64,000 nt of DNA from Qiania dongpingensis (GTDB taxonomy: Bacteria > Bacillota > Clostridia > Lachnospirales > Lachnospiraceae): NCBI RefSeq assembly GCF_014337195.1, contig NZ_CP060634.1, positions 1,364,001 through 1,428,000 on the forward strand. The letters are read 5' to 3'. A program made the translations under genes and the position numbers. The notes beneath the pieces were generated by a model. The model did no database searches, was not told the origin of the DNA, and saw nothing but the letters and a program-made list of their open reading frames with translations. Shown one piece after another: positions 24,814 through 32,288 of the stretch; position 1 is the stretch's first letter; every line of letters begins with the position of its first letter.

Positions 24814-26313
24814 TTATTTTTGCATCTCCTCATACATCTCCTGTAAATACATGCAATACCTGATATACATTCTCTTCTCTGCTGTGGCTAAATCTACCAA
24901 TTGTTCAATCCGCCGCAGCCTGTTTTGAAGCGTCGTCCTGTGGATGAACAGGTCTCTGGCTGTCTGTGTGCCGTTCATTTCATTGTCCAGATAGACCTTA
25001 AGCGTTTTCCAGCCGTCATACTCTCCCTGCCCTTCCTCATTCCGCAAATGCAGCAGGCCCTCCGGCATCATGTATTCCAATGGAAATTCCCCGACGCTGT
25101 TATTGAGCCCATAGTACAATGCGTAATCTGTAAACAGATACAGGACCTCTTTCCGCTCCATATTGTCTGCCGTCTCAAGCGCGGCCACAGCCTGTCGAAA
25201 ATAGAATCTTGCCTTCCGCATATTGGTGAACCGGCCGCTCACCCCCGCATGACAGAATAATTTCTCCGCGGTCTGCTCCAGACTCTCCGGCAGTCCTCCC
25301 ATAAGAACACCTGCGGACTCCATCGGAATGAGCATCGCCACGTAGGGCTCAGCATGAAGTGCCAGACTTCCGGGAAATGAAGTCTCCACCTGCTCGCAGA
25401 GGTATTCAATCGGAAGACTTTCCATGATGCCGGAAGGCTTCGCCGCCAGGCATACCCAGCTGCTTCTTTCCCTCGGGACCATACTGAGAGCTTTTAGAAG
25501 GCGGGAGTCACTGACCGGCATACAGCTCAAAAGATCCCGGAAAACTGTTTTCAGCGTGACAAGGCTGCTCTTTCCGCTTTCCGCCTGCTTGCCTACAGCT
25601 GCGCTCGCATACTGGAAAAAAAATTTAAATAACTCCAGCTGCCCACGCGTATGAGGAGAATGGGCATTGGACAGTGTGAGCAGCCCCTGATAACTGCCCT
25701 GCTTATAAATGTTGATACAATAAATATCGTTTTCACCTGAATGATAAATAAACGGTTCTCTCATGGCGACATTCCTGGCATGAGAATCTGAAAAACTCCT
25801 GACCCGGTCGGCGCTTAAGGCAGCGCCAATGAGTTGGGAGTTTCCCCCATCCGGATCTGCCTGAGCCACAATTTCCAAATGTTTATTGCAAAAAGAGATG
25901 GAATCGTTCAACAAAGGAGCTGTAATCCGTATCATTTCCCCGATATCCGCCGTCTTATCTAAAATCCGCCGCAATTTGTCCCGCCAGCTTTCATATTTGG
26001 CAAACGTATCCTGAAGTACATTGAACACCAGGAGAAGATCTGCCTCCTCTGGAATGGAAAACAGACGGCATCCCCGCGGATTCCAAGAAGCGGGCATCCG
26101 CCCTCCTACGCAGATCAGAAGGCATCCAGATACCTTCTGCGGCTCCGGCAGTTCCCCTGCCCTCCCTACACAGATCATTCCGGTCCGGTACTCCATTCCC
26201 TCCCGAAAAAAGACCGGGGGCTCCAGAGTCAGGGAATAAATTTCCTTTCCGCAGCATATCACCTCAAAATATTCGGACAGACTCTGATAAAGAATATCTG
26301 CATTGAGCTTCAT
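24814..26313 (-). CDS. PucR-type (CdaR/PucR C-terminal HTH) transcriptional regulator
   Basis: 499 residues. The last 70 residues carry the PucR helix-turn-helix: LKVYLDNEMNGTQTARDLFIHRTTLQNRLRRIEQL in shortened form, i.e. TARDLFIHRTTLQNRLRRIE, which places the protein in the PucR/CdaR group. The N-terminal 130 residues resemble a PucR-like sensory part, and the middle (about 160-280) looks like a ligand-sensing region (SFSDSHARNVAMREPF). Members sense small metabolites and usually control the adjacent catabolic genes. GGGGAGGGG precedes the ATG at 26313; the 32 extra codons of the longest frame lack a site. It is the natural candidate regulator of the six-gene operon downstream. Confidence 0.85.
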   Translation of the reverse strand: MKLNADILYQSLSEYFEVICCGKEIYSLTLEPPVFFREGMEYRTGMICVGRAGELPEPQKVSGCLLICVGGRMPASWNPRGCRLFSIPEEADLLLVFNVLQDTFAKYESWRDKLRRILDKTADIGEMIRITAPLLNDSISFCNKHLEIVAQADPDGGNSQLIGAALSADRVRSFSDSHARNVAMREPFIYHSGENDIYCINIYKQGSYQGLLTLSNAHSPHTRGQLELFKFFFQYASAAVGKQAESGKSSLVTLKTVFRDLLSCMPVSDSRLLKALSMVPRERSSWVCLAAKPSGIMESLPIEYLCEQVETSFPGSLALHAEPYVAMLIPMESAGVLMGGLPESLEQTAEKLFCHAGVSGRFTNMRKARFYFRQAVAALETADNMERKEVLYLFTDYALYYGLNNSVGEFPLEYMMPEGLLHLRNEEGQGEYDGWKTLKVYLDNEMNGTQTARDLFIHRTTLQNRLRRIEQLVDLATAEKRMYIRYCMYLQEMYEEMQK

Positions 26314-26346
26314 GATACCCCTCCCCCTTCCCCTAAGGAATCCTGT

Positions 26347-26359
26347 ATCCGACAAAGTG
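26347..26359 (-). promoter_or_regulatory. Shared 13-base motif in the pucR leader
   Basis: CACTTTGTCGGAT lies 34 bases before the pucR ATG, downstream of its promoter. See the matching motif at 24556-24568. The placement would suit autoregulation by the PucR protein. Confidence 0.4.
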
Positions 26360-26416
26360 ATGGATAACCGTGTACGTTCATCCGTCACATTGTACTTATA
26401 AAAATACAATTTTTTA

Positions 26417-26445
26417 TATCATACCATTCTTTGAAAAAAGCGTCA
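26417..26445 (-). promoter_or_regulatory. Promoter of pucR
   Basis: TTGACG and TATGAT are separated by 17 bases on the minus strand, giving a leader of roughly 95 bases before the start codon. Confidence 0.7.
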
Positions 26446-26497
26446 ATCCGCACAGCCGCTCCACGTTTAAAATAAAATCTGTTTCTAAACTTTAAAG

Positions 26498-26527
26498 GAA
26501 TAAAAACGGAACATTTCAATCATACTA
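26498..26527 (+). promoter_or_regulatory. Sigma-G-type promoter of the spoVA operon
   Basis: GAATA, an 18-base spacer and CATACTA fully match the forespore sigma-G pattern GHATR-N18-CATNHTA. It lies 34 bases before the first start codon of the operon. spoVA operons are sigma-G dependent in Bacillus (family knowledge). Confidence 0.85.
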
Positions 26528-26560
26528 TCACCAGATAATGACAGAAAAGGAGCTGATGAT

Positions 26561-26782
26561 ATGTGTTGCTCAAAAACAAAGAAATGGATTATAGGACTGC
26601 TTCTTCTGGCGGCTGTCGTTGCGGTAATCTGCTATGTGGTTTCCATGAAGGAAGGAACCAGCCAGAATAAAGGAACGCTGGTCCAGTCAGTAAAGGACGG
26701 CGGCGAGCTTCTTCAGGAAAAGCTCAAAGACGGGAGCATGTTCCTGTGCGAAAAGATCAGTAAGGCGGCGAGAAAGATATGA
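26561..26782 (+). CDS. Small single-pass membrane protein heading the spoVA operon
   Basis: 73 residues: a short CCSKTKK start, one membrane helix (about 9-28, WIIGLLLLAAVVAVICYVV) and a soluble helical tail of about 45 residues (ELLQEKLKDG, CEKISKAARK). AAAAGGAG precedes the ATG, and its stop overlaps the spoVAA start (ATGA), so translation is coupled. I do not recognise the family. The sigma-G promoter directly before it makes it a forespore protein, perhaps an accessory of the SpoVA channel (inference). Confidence 0.75.
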   Translation: MCCSKTKKWIIGLLLLAAVVAVICYVVSMKEGTSQNKGTLVQSVKDGGELLQEKLKDGSMFLCEKISKAARKI

Positions 26783-27405
26783 GCGAAGTCCTCTATCTGA
26801 AACTGAATCAGAACACAGAGGTCCACGAAAGAGATGTATTCTTAGGACAGCTGGGAAGCATCTGGTGCAGGGACAAGGCAATCGAAAGTAAATGCAAGGC
26901 CATCAAGGTAATAAACATTCAGGCAGACAAGAAAGAGCGGTATGTTTTGTCCGTAATGGACCTGATCAAACAGATGGAAAAGCTGGACAGCCGGGTAGAA
27001 ATCAATAATATAGGTGAAACAGACTGCATCATCGATTACCAGCCGAATGTCAAGCCAAGCCCCGTCTGGGACTGGCTGAAGGCGGCGGCAGTATGTATTG
27101 TCGCGTTTTTCGGAGCGGCTTTTGCCATCATGACCTTTAATAATGACGGAGATGTTTCCAATGTATTCGGCCATCTCTATTATCAGGTCATGGGAGTACA
27201 GGCCGGCGGGCCGACGATATTGGAATTCACCTATTCCATCGGCCTGCCTCTGGGAATCATCGTATTCTTCAATCACTTTTCCAAAGCGGCGCTTTCCAAG
27301 GATCCGACTCCCATCGAGGTTCAGATGCGAACTTATGAGACGGATGTAAATACTACCTTGATCCAAAATGCGAGCAGGGAGGAATCAGGCATTGATGTTT
27401 CTTAA
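26779..27405 (+). CDS. spoVAA: Stage V sporulation protein AA
   Basis: 208 residues. The start SEVLYLKLNQNTEVHERDVFLGQLGSI, in outline, is the N-terminal soluble domain of SpoVAA, followed by two membrane helices (about 100-118 and 140-165). SpoVAA is a subunit of the dipicolinate channel of the inner forespore membrane. It overlaps the 73-residue gene by four bases and spoVAB by 11 bases, which indicates tight coupling. Sigma-G-dependent expression is inferred from the promoter at 26498. Confidence 0.9.
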   Translation: MSEVLYLKLNQNTEVHERDVFLGQLGSIWCRDKAIESKCKAIKVINIQADKKERYVLSVMDLIKQMEKLDSRVEINNIGETDCIIDYQPNVKPSPVWDWLKAAAVCIVAFFGAAFAIMTFNNDGDVSNVFGHLYYQVMGVQAGGPTILEFTYSIGLPLGIIVFFNHFSKAALSKDPTPIEVQMRTYETDVNTTLIQNASREESGIDVS

Positions 27406-27814
27406 ATATCTGTTTTTAGGCCTGGTGGGCCTATGTGCCGGCGGAGTGATCGCGGCCGGTATCTTCGCCTTTATCGTCACCATAGGCGTAGTGATCCGCC
27501 TGATCGGCAAGACGCACACCGGCAAGCATATCCGGCTGATCGAGGACTTTATCGTGGCCGGAGGGACACTGGGCAATATCGTGAATCTTTATGAGATCGC
27601 GGTTCCAGGCGGTTATCCGGTCCTTCTGCTGTTCGGCATCGGAGCCGGAGTATTTGTAGGATGCCTGATCATGTCCCTGGCGGAAACGCTCAACGCGCTT
27701 CCTGTACTAAGCAGGAGAATCCACCTGACCACAGGACTGCAATATGTGATACTGAGTATCGCGGTCGGAAAAGGGCTTGGAGCTGCCGTCTATTTTATCT
27801 TAAATATTCATTGA
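27395..27814 (+). CDS. spoVAB: Stage V sporulation protein AB
   Basis: 139 residues, against 141 in Bacillus. Almost all membrane: four helices, with GLCAGGVIAAGIFAFIV, AGGTLGNIVNL and LAETLNALPVLSRR as family-like segments. The start at 27395 was chosen over the longer frame because MFLKYLFLG is the natural start and AGGGAGGAA lies upstream. It is part of the SpoVA channel complex that moves calcium dipicolinate. It overlaps the end of spoVAA and is followed 18 bases later by spoVAC. Confidence 0.9.
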   Translation: MFLKYLFLGLVGLCAGGVIAAGIFAFIVTIGVVIRLIGKTHTGKHIRLIEDFIVAGGTLGNIVNLYEIAVPGGYPVLLLFGIGAGVFVGCLIMSLAETLNALPVLSRRIHLTTGLQYVILSIAVGKGLGAAVYFILNIH

Positions 27815-27832
27815 CAGAGAGGAACTGGAATT

Positions 27833-28357
27833 ATGAAAGAAGAACAGGGTGTAAAGAACCGGGGAAATGCGGAAAATGGGGAAATCCCCCTTCCCGATGA
27901 GACAATGCAGCCAAAGGAGTATGAGCAGTATGTGAAAAAGGTGACGCCGACGCACAATACTCCGCTCAATATGTGCAAGGCATTTCTGACCGGCGGGATC
28001 ATCTGCACGATCGGCCAATGGTTCACCAACATTTTCCTGAACAATGGACTGGAAAAAGACGCGGCAAACGCATGGACGCTTCTTATCCTGATCGGAAGCG
28101 CGATCATTTTAACCGGGCTTAATATTTTCCCCAAAATCGTCACCTTCGGCGGCGCGGGAGCCCTCGTACCGATAACCGGGTTTGCCAACTCCGTGGTTGC
28201 GCCGGCAATCGAATACAAAAAAGAAGGACATGTTTTCGGTATTGGATGTAAAATATTCACGATCGCGGGTCCTGTGATCCTCTATGGAATATTTGCCTCC
28301 TGGATCGCCGGAATCCTGTACTGGATTCTAAACCTGGCCGGAGTGTACTGGGCATAA
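27833..28357 (+). CDS. spoVAC: Stage V sporulation protein AC
   Basis: 174 residues with a polar N-terminus of about 45 residues (longer than most) and four membrane helices. KAFLTGGIICTIGQ, GAGALVPITGFANSVVAPAIEYKKEG in outline, and IFTIAGPVILYGI are characteristic of SpoVAC. It acts as a mechanosensitive-like channel subunit for dipicolinate release in germination. GAGAGGAA precedes the ATG. In other Firmicutes spoVAD follows directly; here it is located at 16912-17931, and spoVAE is not in the window. Confidence 0.93.
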   Translation: MKEEQGVKNRGNAENGEIPLPDETMQPKEYEQYVKKVTPTHNTPLNMCKAFLTGGIICTIGQWFTNIFLNNGLEKDAANAWTLLILIGSAIILTGLNIFPKIVTFGGAGALVPITGFANSVVAPAIEYKKEGHVFGIGCKIFTIAGPVILYGIFASWIAGILYWILNLAGVYWA

Positions 28358-28422
28358 AAGGTCAAGAAACGGAAACAGCATTAATAAATCCTATACAAAG
28401 CAACAGGAAGGGAGCGGACGAT

Positions 28423-28635
28423 TTGGAAAACAAATGGAATATCGGCGAGGGCGGAGACATGCCCATCGGTTTTGGCCTGTCCCTGGCGGCAAATTCAAAA
28501 TCCATGAAGGCTTTTGCCAACATGTCAGACGCGGAAAAAGAGAACGCCGTGGAAAAAAGCCGTCAGATGCACACAAGGCAGGATATGGAACGGTTTGTAA
28601 ACAGTCTAGGTGAAGAAAAAGACCGGTTTCGATAA
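28423..28635 (+). CDS. Small hypothetical protein after spoVAC
   Basis: 70 residues, rich in charged residues, without a membrane helix. A TTG start with AAGGGAG eight bases upstream is needed; the visible ATG is out of frame. The segment DMPIGFGLSLAANSKSMKAF suggests a compact fold, then a helical tail (AEKENAVEKSRQMHTRQDME). I do not recognise a family. It may be the last gene of the spoVA operon (66 bases after spoVAC) before the terminator at 28645-28685. Confidence 0.6.
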   Translation: MENKWNIGEGGDMPIGFGLSLAANSKSMKAFANMSDAEKENAVEKSRQMHTRQDMERFVNSLGEEKDRFR

Positions 28636-28644
28636 TGGAAAATC

Positions 28645-28685
28645 TACACCTCCGGAGAAGAGTACACTTCTCAGGGGGTGTTTTA
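28645..28685 (+). terminator. Terminator of the spoVA operon
   Basis: ACACCTCC plus GAGAAG pairs with CTTCTC plus GGGGGTGT around a short loop, followed by TTTTA. It lies 10 bases after the 70-residue gene and just before the convergent sigF. Confidence 0.85.
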
Positions 28686-28706
28686 TACGTCCATATACCC
28701 TCATGT

Positions 28707-29420
28707 TCACAGACGCCTCCTCATGGACTGCAGAATCTTCTTTTCCAGGCGGGACACCTGCACCTGAGATATCCCCAGCTCCTCCGCCACCTGTGTCTGT
28801 GTCTTATCCATATAATAACGCATGACAATGAGCCGCTGCTCCTGCGGCGCCAGTTCCTTTAGCAGCCTCGTGATCACAATTTTATTTAAGACACCTTCGT
28901 CCTCTTCTCTTCCATCCTCCAGCTTGTCTATCAGATATATAGCGTTTCCGTCGCCGTGATAAATGGTCTTGTAGAGAGATTCTACCTCAGCGCCGGACTC
29001 CATGGCCGCAGCCAGCTCCGTCGGCTCCACTTGAAGCGCTCCAGCCAGCTCGTCCAGCGTAGGCTCCCTTCCCAGGGACACTCCCAGCTTTTCCTTTTCT
29101 GCCCTTGCCTTTGTCGCCATTTCTTTCAGTGACCGGCTGATCTTAATCATTCCGTCATCCCGGAGGAAACGCTTGATCTCCCCAGTTATCATTGGTATCG
29201 CATAAGTGGAGAACCTGACATCAAACGACATATCGAATTTATCAATGGCCTTTATAAGCCCTATGCTTCCTATCTGGAACAAGTCCTCCGGTTCATGGCC
29301 GCGGCCCAGAAATCTCCGTACGACACTCCAGATAAGCCCCATGTTTTCCGATACCAGCCTGTCTCTCGCTTCTTTATCCCCTGCGTGTGCCGATTGGATC
29401 AATTCCATTGTCTCGTCCAT
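28707..29420 (-). CDS. sigF: RNA polymerase sigma-F factor (SpoIIAC)
   Basis: 237 residues, the first compartment-specific (forespore) sigma factor of sporulation. Region 2 reads VVRRFLGRGHEPEDLFQIGSIGLIKAIDKFD in outline and contains the -10 recognition helix FSTYAIPMITGEIKRFLRD; region 4 ends with TQTQVAEELGISQVQVSRLEKKI. SpoIIAB binds and inhibits it until SpoIIAA frees it. AAGGAGG lies before the ATG at 29420. The gene is 17 bases after spoIIAB. Confidence 0.97.
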   Translation of the reverse strand: MDETMELIQSAHAGDKEARDRLVSENMGLIWSVVRRFLGRGHEPEDLFQIGSIGLIKAIDKFDMSFDVRFSTYAIPMITGEIKRFLRDDGMIKISRSLKEMATKARAEKEKLGVSLGREPTLDELAGALQVEPTELAAAMESGAEVESLYKTIYHGDGNAIYLIDKLEDGREEDEGVLNKIVITRLLKELAPQEQRLIVMRYYMDKTQTQVAEELGISQVQVSRLEKKILQSMRRRL

Positions 29421-29437
29421 ACACGCCTCCTTATGTA

Positions 29438-30001
29438 TCACAGCGGAAAAATCGAGCCTATTCGTTTTACCATCCGGACCTCTGTCCCTTTTCCCAGCTC
29501 CGATTCTACCGTTACCTCATCCATGAAGGCCTCCATGAATGAAAATCCCATGCCCGACCGTTCCTTAGAAGGCTTGGATGTATAGAGCGGCTCCATCGCC
29601 TGCTTCACATTGGCAATGCCTGCTCCTTCGTCTCTTACAACAATGGTCAGGCTCTTGTCCTCTATGGTAAGATCCAAATGGACCACCCCTATCTCCTTCT
29701 CGTATCCATGAATGATGGCATTGGTCACCGCCTCGGAAACTGCCGTCTTGATGTCCTCTATTTCCTCTACCGTGGGATCCAGTCTGGCCGCGAACACCGC
29801 CGACACCACTCTGGCAAACTGCTCATTGTGGGAATGACTTTCAAATTCCAGATGGACGGTCTCACCGGCTCTGTCTTTCTTTTTAGATTCCATATTCCTA
29901 TTTCCCTCTAGTTTTCTGTCCATATCCGGCCCCTCATCCTCCTTCCGGTCTCTTTCCGTTTTCGCAGCTTCTGTCCTTTCTGTTTCCACAGCGTTCTTCA
30001 T
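29438..30001 (-). CDS. spoIIAB: Anti-sigma F factor / SpoIIAA kinase
   Basis: 187 residues; the family norm is about 145. The GHKL ATPase core spans about residues 45-185: EIKTAVSEAVTNAIIH-like DIKTAVSEAVTNAIIHGY N-box, VRDEGAGI, and SGMGFSFMEAF. It binds sigma-F in the predivisional cell and phosphorylates SpoIIAA. An N-terminal extension of about 40 charged residues is unusual. The start at 30001 is one base after the spoIIAA stop and has GGGGAAGAT upstream; an alternative ATG at 29893 (MESKKK) would give a normal-size protein. Confidence 0.93.
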   Translation of the reverse strand: MKNAVETERTEAAKTERDRKEDEGPDMDRKLEGNRNMESKKKDRAGETVHLEFESHSHNEQFARVVSAVFAARLDPTVEEIEDIKTAVSEAVTNAIIHGYEKEIGVVHLDLTIEDKSLTIVVRDEGAGIANVKQAMEPLYTSKPSKERSGMGFSFMEAFMDEVTVESELGKGTEVRMVKRIGSIFPL

Positions 30002-30002
30002 T

Positions 30003-30341
30003 TTATCTTCCCCTTTCCTCATTCTGGCCGTCCCAGCTCTGAACGATGCGGTAGATTCCTGACATCTCCAGAATCTTCTTTACCCTGGGACTTGCGTCTT
30101 TCACAAATACCTCCCCGCCCACAGCCGCCATTTCTTTATAGCGGCCCAGGATCATCCCAATTCCTGAACTGTCCATGAAATCCGTTTTGGAAAAATCAAA
30201 GACCAGTCTTGTGACCTTTCGCTTCCCCCGCGCTTCGGCAATTCCCAATTTCATCTCCTGGCTGCTGTGATGGTCTACCTCCTTCGGCATCAGCGCATAG
30301 AGCACCGTACCTCTGACCTTATAGTTTGCCCCATTTTCCAC
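30003..30341 (-). CDS. spoIIAA: Anti-anti-sigma F factor
   Basis: 112-residue STAS-domain protein. The phosphorylated serine is Ser58 or Ser59 in DSSGIGMILGRY, the same place as Ser58 in Bacillus. In its unphosphorylated form it displaces sigma-F from SpoIIAB in the forespore. A GTG start at 30341 is supported by AGGAGGTATAG; the longer upstream reading has no sense as protein. A sigma-H-like AGGAATT lies about 80 bases upstream, but I see no matching -10. Confidence 0.95.
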   Translation of the reverse strand: MENGANYKVRGTVLYALMPKEVDHHSSQEMKLGIAEARGKRKVTRLVFDFSKTDFMDSSGIGMILGRYKEMAAVGGEVFVKDASPRVKKILEMSGIYRIVQSWDGQNEERGR

Positions 30342-30435
30342 TTTTCTATACCTCCTGCTCTGCAGATATTTCACATTGTTTTTACATTTCTCACCGACTG
30401 CCGGCGTTTTATGCCGGAATTCCTCAGATTTTCTG

Positions 30436-30482
30436 CAAAAAAAGGAACACATACAAATCATTTTTCCTTTGTATGTGTTCCT
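30436..30482 (-). terminator. Terminator of the TPR gene, before spoIIAA
   Basis: GGAACACATACAAA and TTTGTATGTGTTCC pair on the minus strand over 14 bases and are followed by eight Ts. It separates the folC-TPR unit from the spoIIA operon. Confidence 0.93.
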
Positions 30483-30543
30483 TATACTTTCTGTTTTCCG
30501 GCCCTGTCCGCCTGCACGGCAGACAGCATGTCCGTCTTTTTTC

Positions 30544-31941
30544 CTAATAGCCTCTCTGCTGGAGCGCCTGAGCGCCCCATGCCGTCCCCGAATACGCAGG
30601 ATTGTCAATGAGCTGGTTATAATAACTCACGGCCGTTCCCCAGTCACTGAGGTTCTGATAGCATACGCCTATATAGAAGATCACCTCCGGATAGTCCGGC
30701 TGAAGCTCCAGACACTTTGCAAAATACACCCTGGCCGTCTCCCAGTTCCTGGCGTCATATGCCGCTTTTCCCAGGTTAAACAGGTTCTGCACACCGCTGT
30801 CCTTGAACTCTGAATTCAGGGAATTGTATACATTCTGGAAGATTTCGTTGGTCACCAGGCTGGGATCTATGGAGGAAATGGAGTCCATGGCCCCGATATA
30901 ATCCCCGCTGGCTTTCAGCGTCAGCACATTCAGAAGCTTATTGTATTCGTTGATGATGCCGCCCTCCCCGGTATAAGCGGCCAGCTCATTCTGCAGATTG
31001 CCCTTTTCCTCATTCAGGCTGTCAATCTGCCCCTGGAGACCGGTGATGTTCGTATCCCGCTCCGCGATCTTTTCATTATAAGTCAGGATGTTCTCATTGA
31101 AGCTGGTATTTAACGCCTTTTCCTTTACTGGCAGAATCAGGAAATACGTAAACAGCACACCGACTACAAGCCCCACCGCCAGCAAAAGCACCGTGGCCCA
31201 GCTCCCTGTACCCTCCCGGTAGGTGGGCACAATAGCCTCATCCCGGACCGCATCCTCGAACAGATCCCGCTCCACATTCTTTTTGGCCTGCTTCCTGCTC
31301 TTTTCCTTTGCGATCGCCTTTTTATTTTTCGCGATATCCTTGAGCTCGTCCAAATAAGAAAGAGCCGCCGTGTTGTTCACGTCGATGGTCAGAATCGCCC
31401 GGATGGTCTTTTCAGCTTTTGCATACTCCTCCTTTTTCAGGTAGAGGAGCCCCAGAAGCTGATACGCTTTCACAAACCTGGGATTCATACTGATGACCTT
31501 TTTGGCCTGCAGGAGCGCCAGATCCTCACTGTCATGGCGGGCATAGTACAAGGCCTGGTTGAACTTCTTCAAGGTCTGATTCATCTGATTCAGCCTGGAC
31601 TGCCTGGACTGGAGCTTTCTAAGATACTCTGCCGCCAGATTGTCATCCGGCTGGAGATTCTTGCTGATGACCCATTCTGCCAGCGCATCCACCGTCTCAC
31701 CCATTTCATAATAAATGAGGCCCAGGAGGTTCCTGGCATCCGTATTCTTTTTATATAGATCAAGACTTTTTCTGAGATAAACGGCCGCGCCGCTCAAATC
31801 CCGCACCTTCGCCTTTTCCAGCCCCACATTATAGTACGTGTTGGAGGCCTTGACCACTTTCCTGTACAGGGACACATCTCGTCCGCAGACAGGGCAGTAT
31901 TTTCCGGTGCCCATCTGATGATGGCAATATAAACATTCCAT
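30544..31941 (-). CDS. Zinc-ribbon, TPR-repeat membrane protein
   Basis: 465 residues. A zinc ribbon (CLYCHHQ and CPVCG) opens the protein, then TPR repeats (about 35-215: NVGLEKAKVRDLSGAAVYL, ARNLLGLIYYEMGE, AYQLLGLLYLKKEEYAKAE), one membrane helix (about 255-275), a coiled coil (about 295-330, GLQGQIDSLNEEKGNLQNEL) and more TPRs at the end. Such proteins scaffold other proteins on both sides of the membrane. Its partner is unknown. It follows the 50-residue gene by seven bases. Confidence 0.8.
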   Translation of the reverse strand: MECLYCHHQMGTGKYCPVCGRDVSLYRKVVKASNTYYNVGLEKAKVRDLSGAAVYLRKSLDLYKKNTDARNLLGLIYYEMGETVDALAEWVISKNLQPDDNLAAEYLRKLQSRQSRLNQMNQTLKKFNQALYYARHDSEDLALLQAKKVISMNPRFVKAYQLLGLLYLKKEEYAKAEKTIRAILTIDVNNTAALSYLDELKDIAKNKKAIAKEKSRKQAKKNVERDLFEDAVRDEAIVPTYREGTGSWATVLLLAVGLVVGVLFTYFLILPVKEKALNTSFNENILTYNEKIAERDTNITGLQGQIDSLNEEKGNLQNELAAYTGEGGIINEYNKLLNVLTLKASGDYIGAMDSISSIDPSLVTNEIFQNVYNSLNSEFKDSGVQNLFNLGKAAYDARNWETARVYFAKCLELQPDYPEVIFYIGVCYQNLSDWGTAVSYYNQLIDNPAYSGTAWGAQALQQRGY

Positions 31942-31948
31942 AAAATTC

Positions 31949-32101
31949 CTACTCTCTGCCGTCCTGTTCGTACTGTTCTTTCAAAAACTCCACCATGATA
32001 TCCGTCACATCTGTGATGTCCCGGTTCACGATGGTATCCTCCACCTGGTCAATATCCCGACTGGGCTTGAATTTGGCCAGCTCTTCCTCAAAATTCAGCA
32101 T
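31949..32101 (-). CDS. Conserved-looking 50-residue protein between folC and the TPR gene
   Basis: 50 residues starting LNFEEELAKFKPSRD and ending FLKEQYEQDGRE; acidic, no membrane helix. AGAGGA lies nine bases before the ATG and the stop is seven bases before the TPR gene start, a typical operon arrangement. I do not recognise the family. Confidence 0.65.
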   Translation of the reverse strand: MLNFEEELAKFKPSRDIDQVEDTIVNRDITDVTDIMVEFLKEQYEQDGRE

Positions 32102-32141
32102 ACAGACTCATCCTCTCTAAAATCACAGATACAAAAAGTAT

Positions 32142-32171
32142 ATCATAGTTTCCATGAATGCACACCTTCAA
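32142..32171 (-). promoter_or_regulatory. Possible promoter of the small gene-TPR unit
   Basis: TTGAAG and TATGAT are 18 bases apart on the minus strand, about 40 bases upstream of the 50-residue gene. Moderate match. Confidence 0.45.
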
Positions 32172-32288
32172 AATTCTTAAAATTTTCTATATGTGCAAGA
32201 AGTATTCTACTACAAATTACCATTTTTTACAATTGGAAAAGGCCGACAGAAATCGCCATACTTTTCAGTTCTCCGGACCTTTTCACGA

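Noticed and set aside
30342..30608. Longer N-terminus for SpoIIAA
   Set aside because: The extra 89 codons run through the terminator of the TPR gene and the leader; the GTG at 30341 has a proper AGGAGG.
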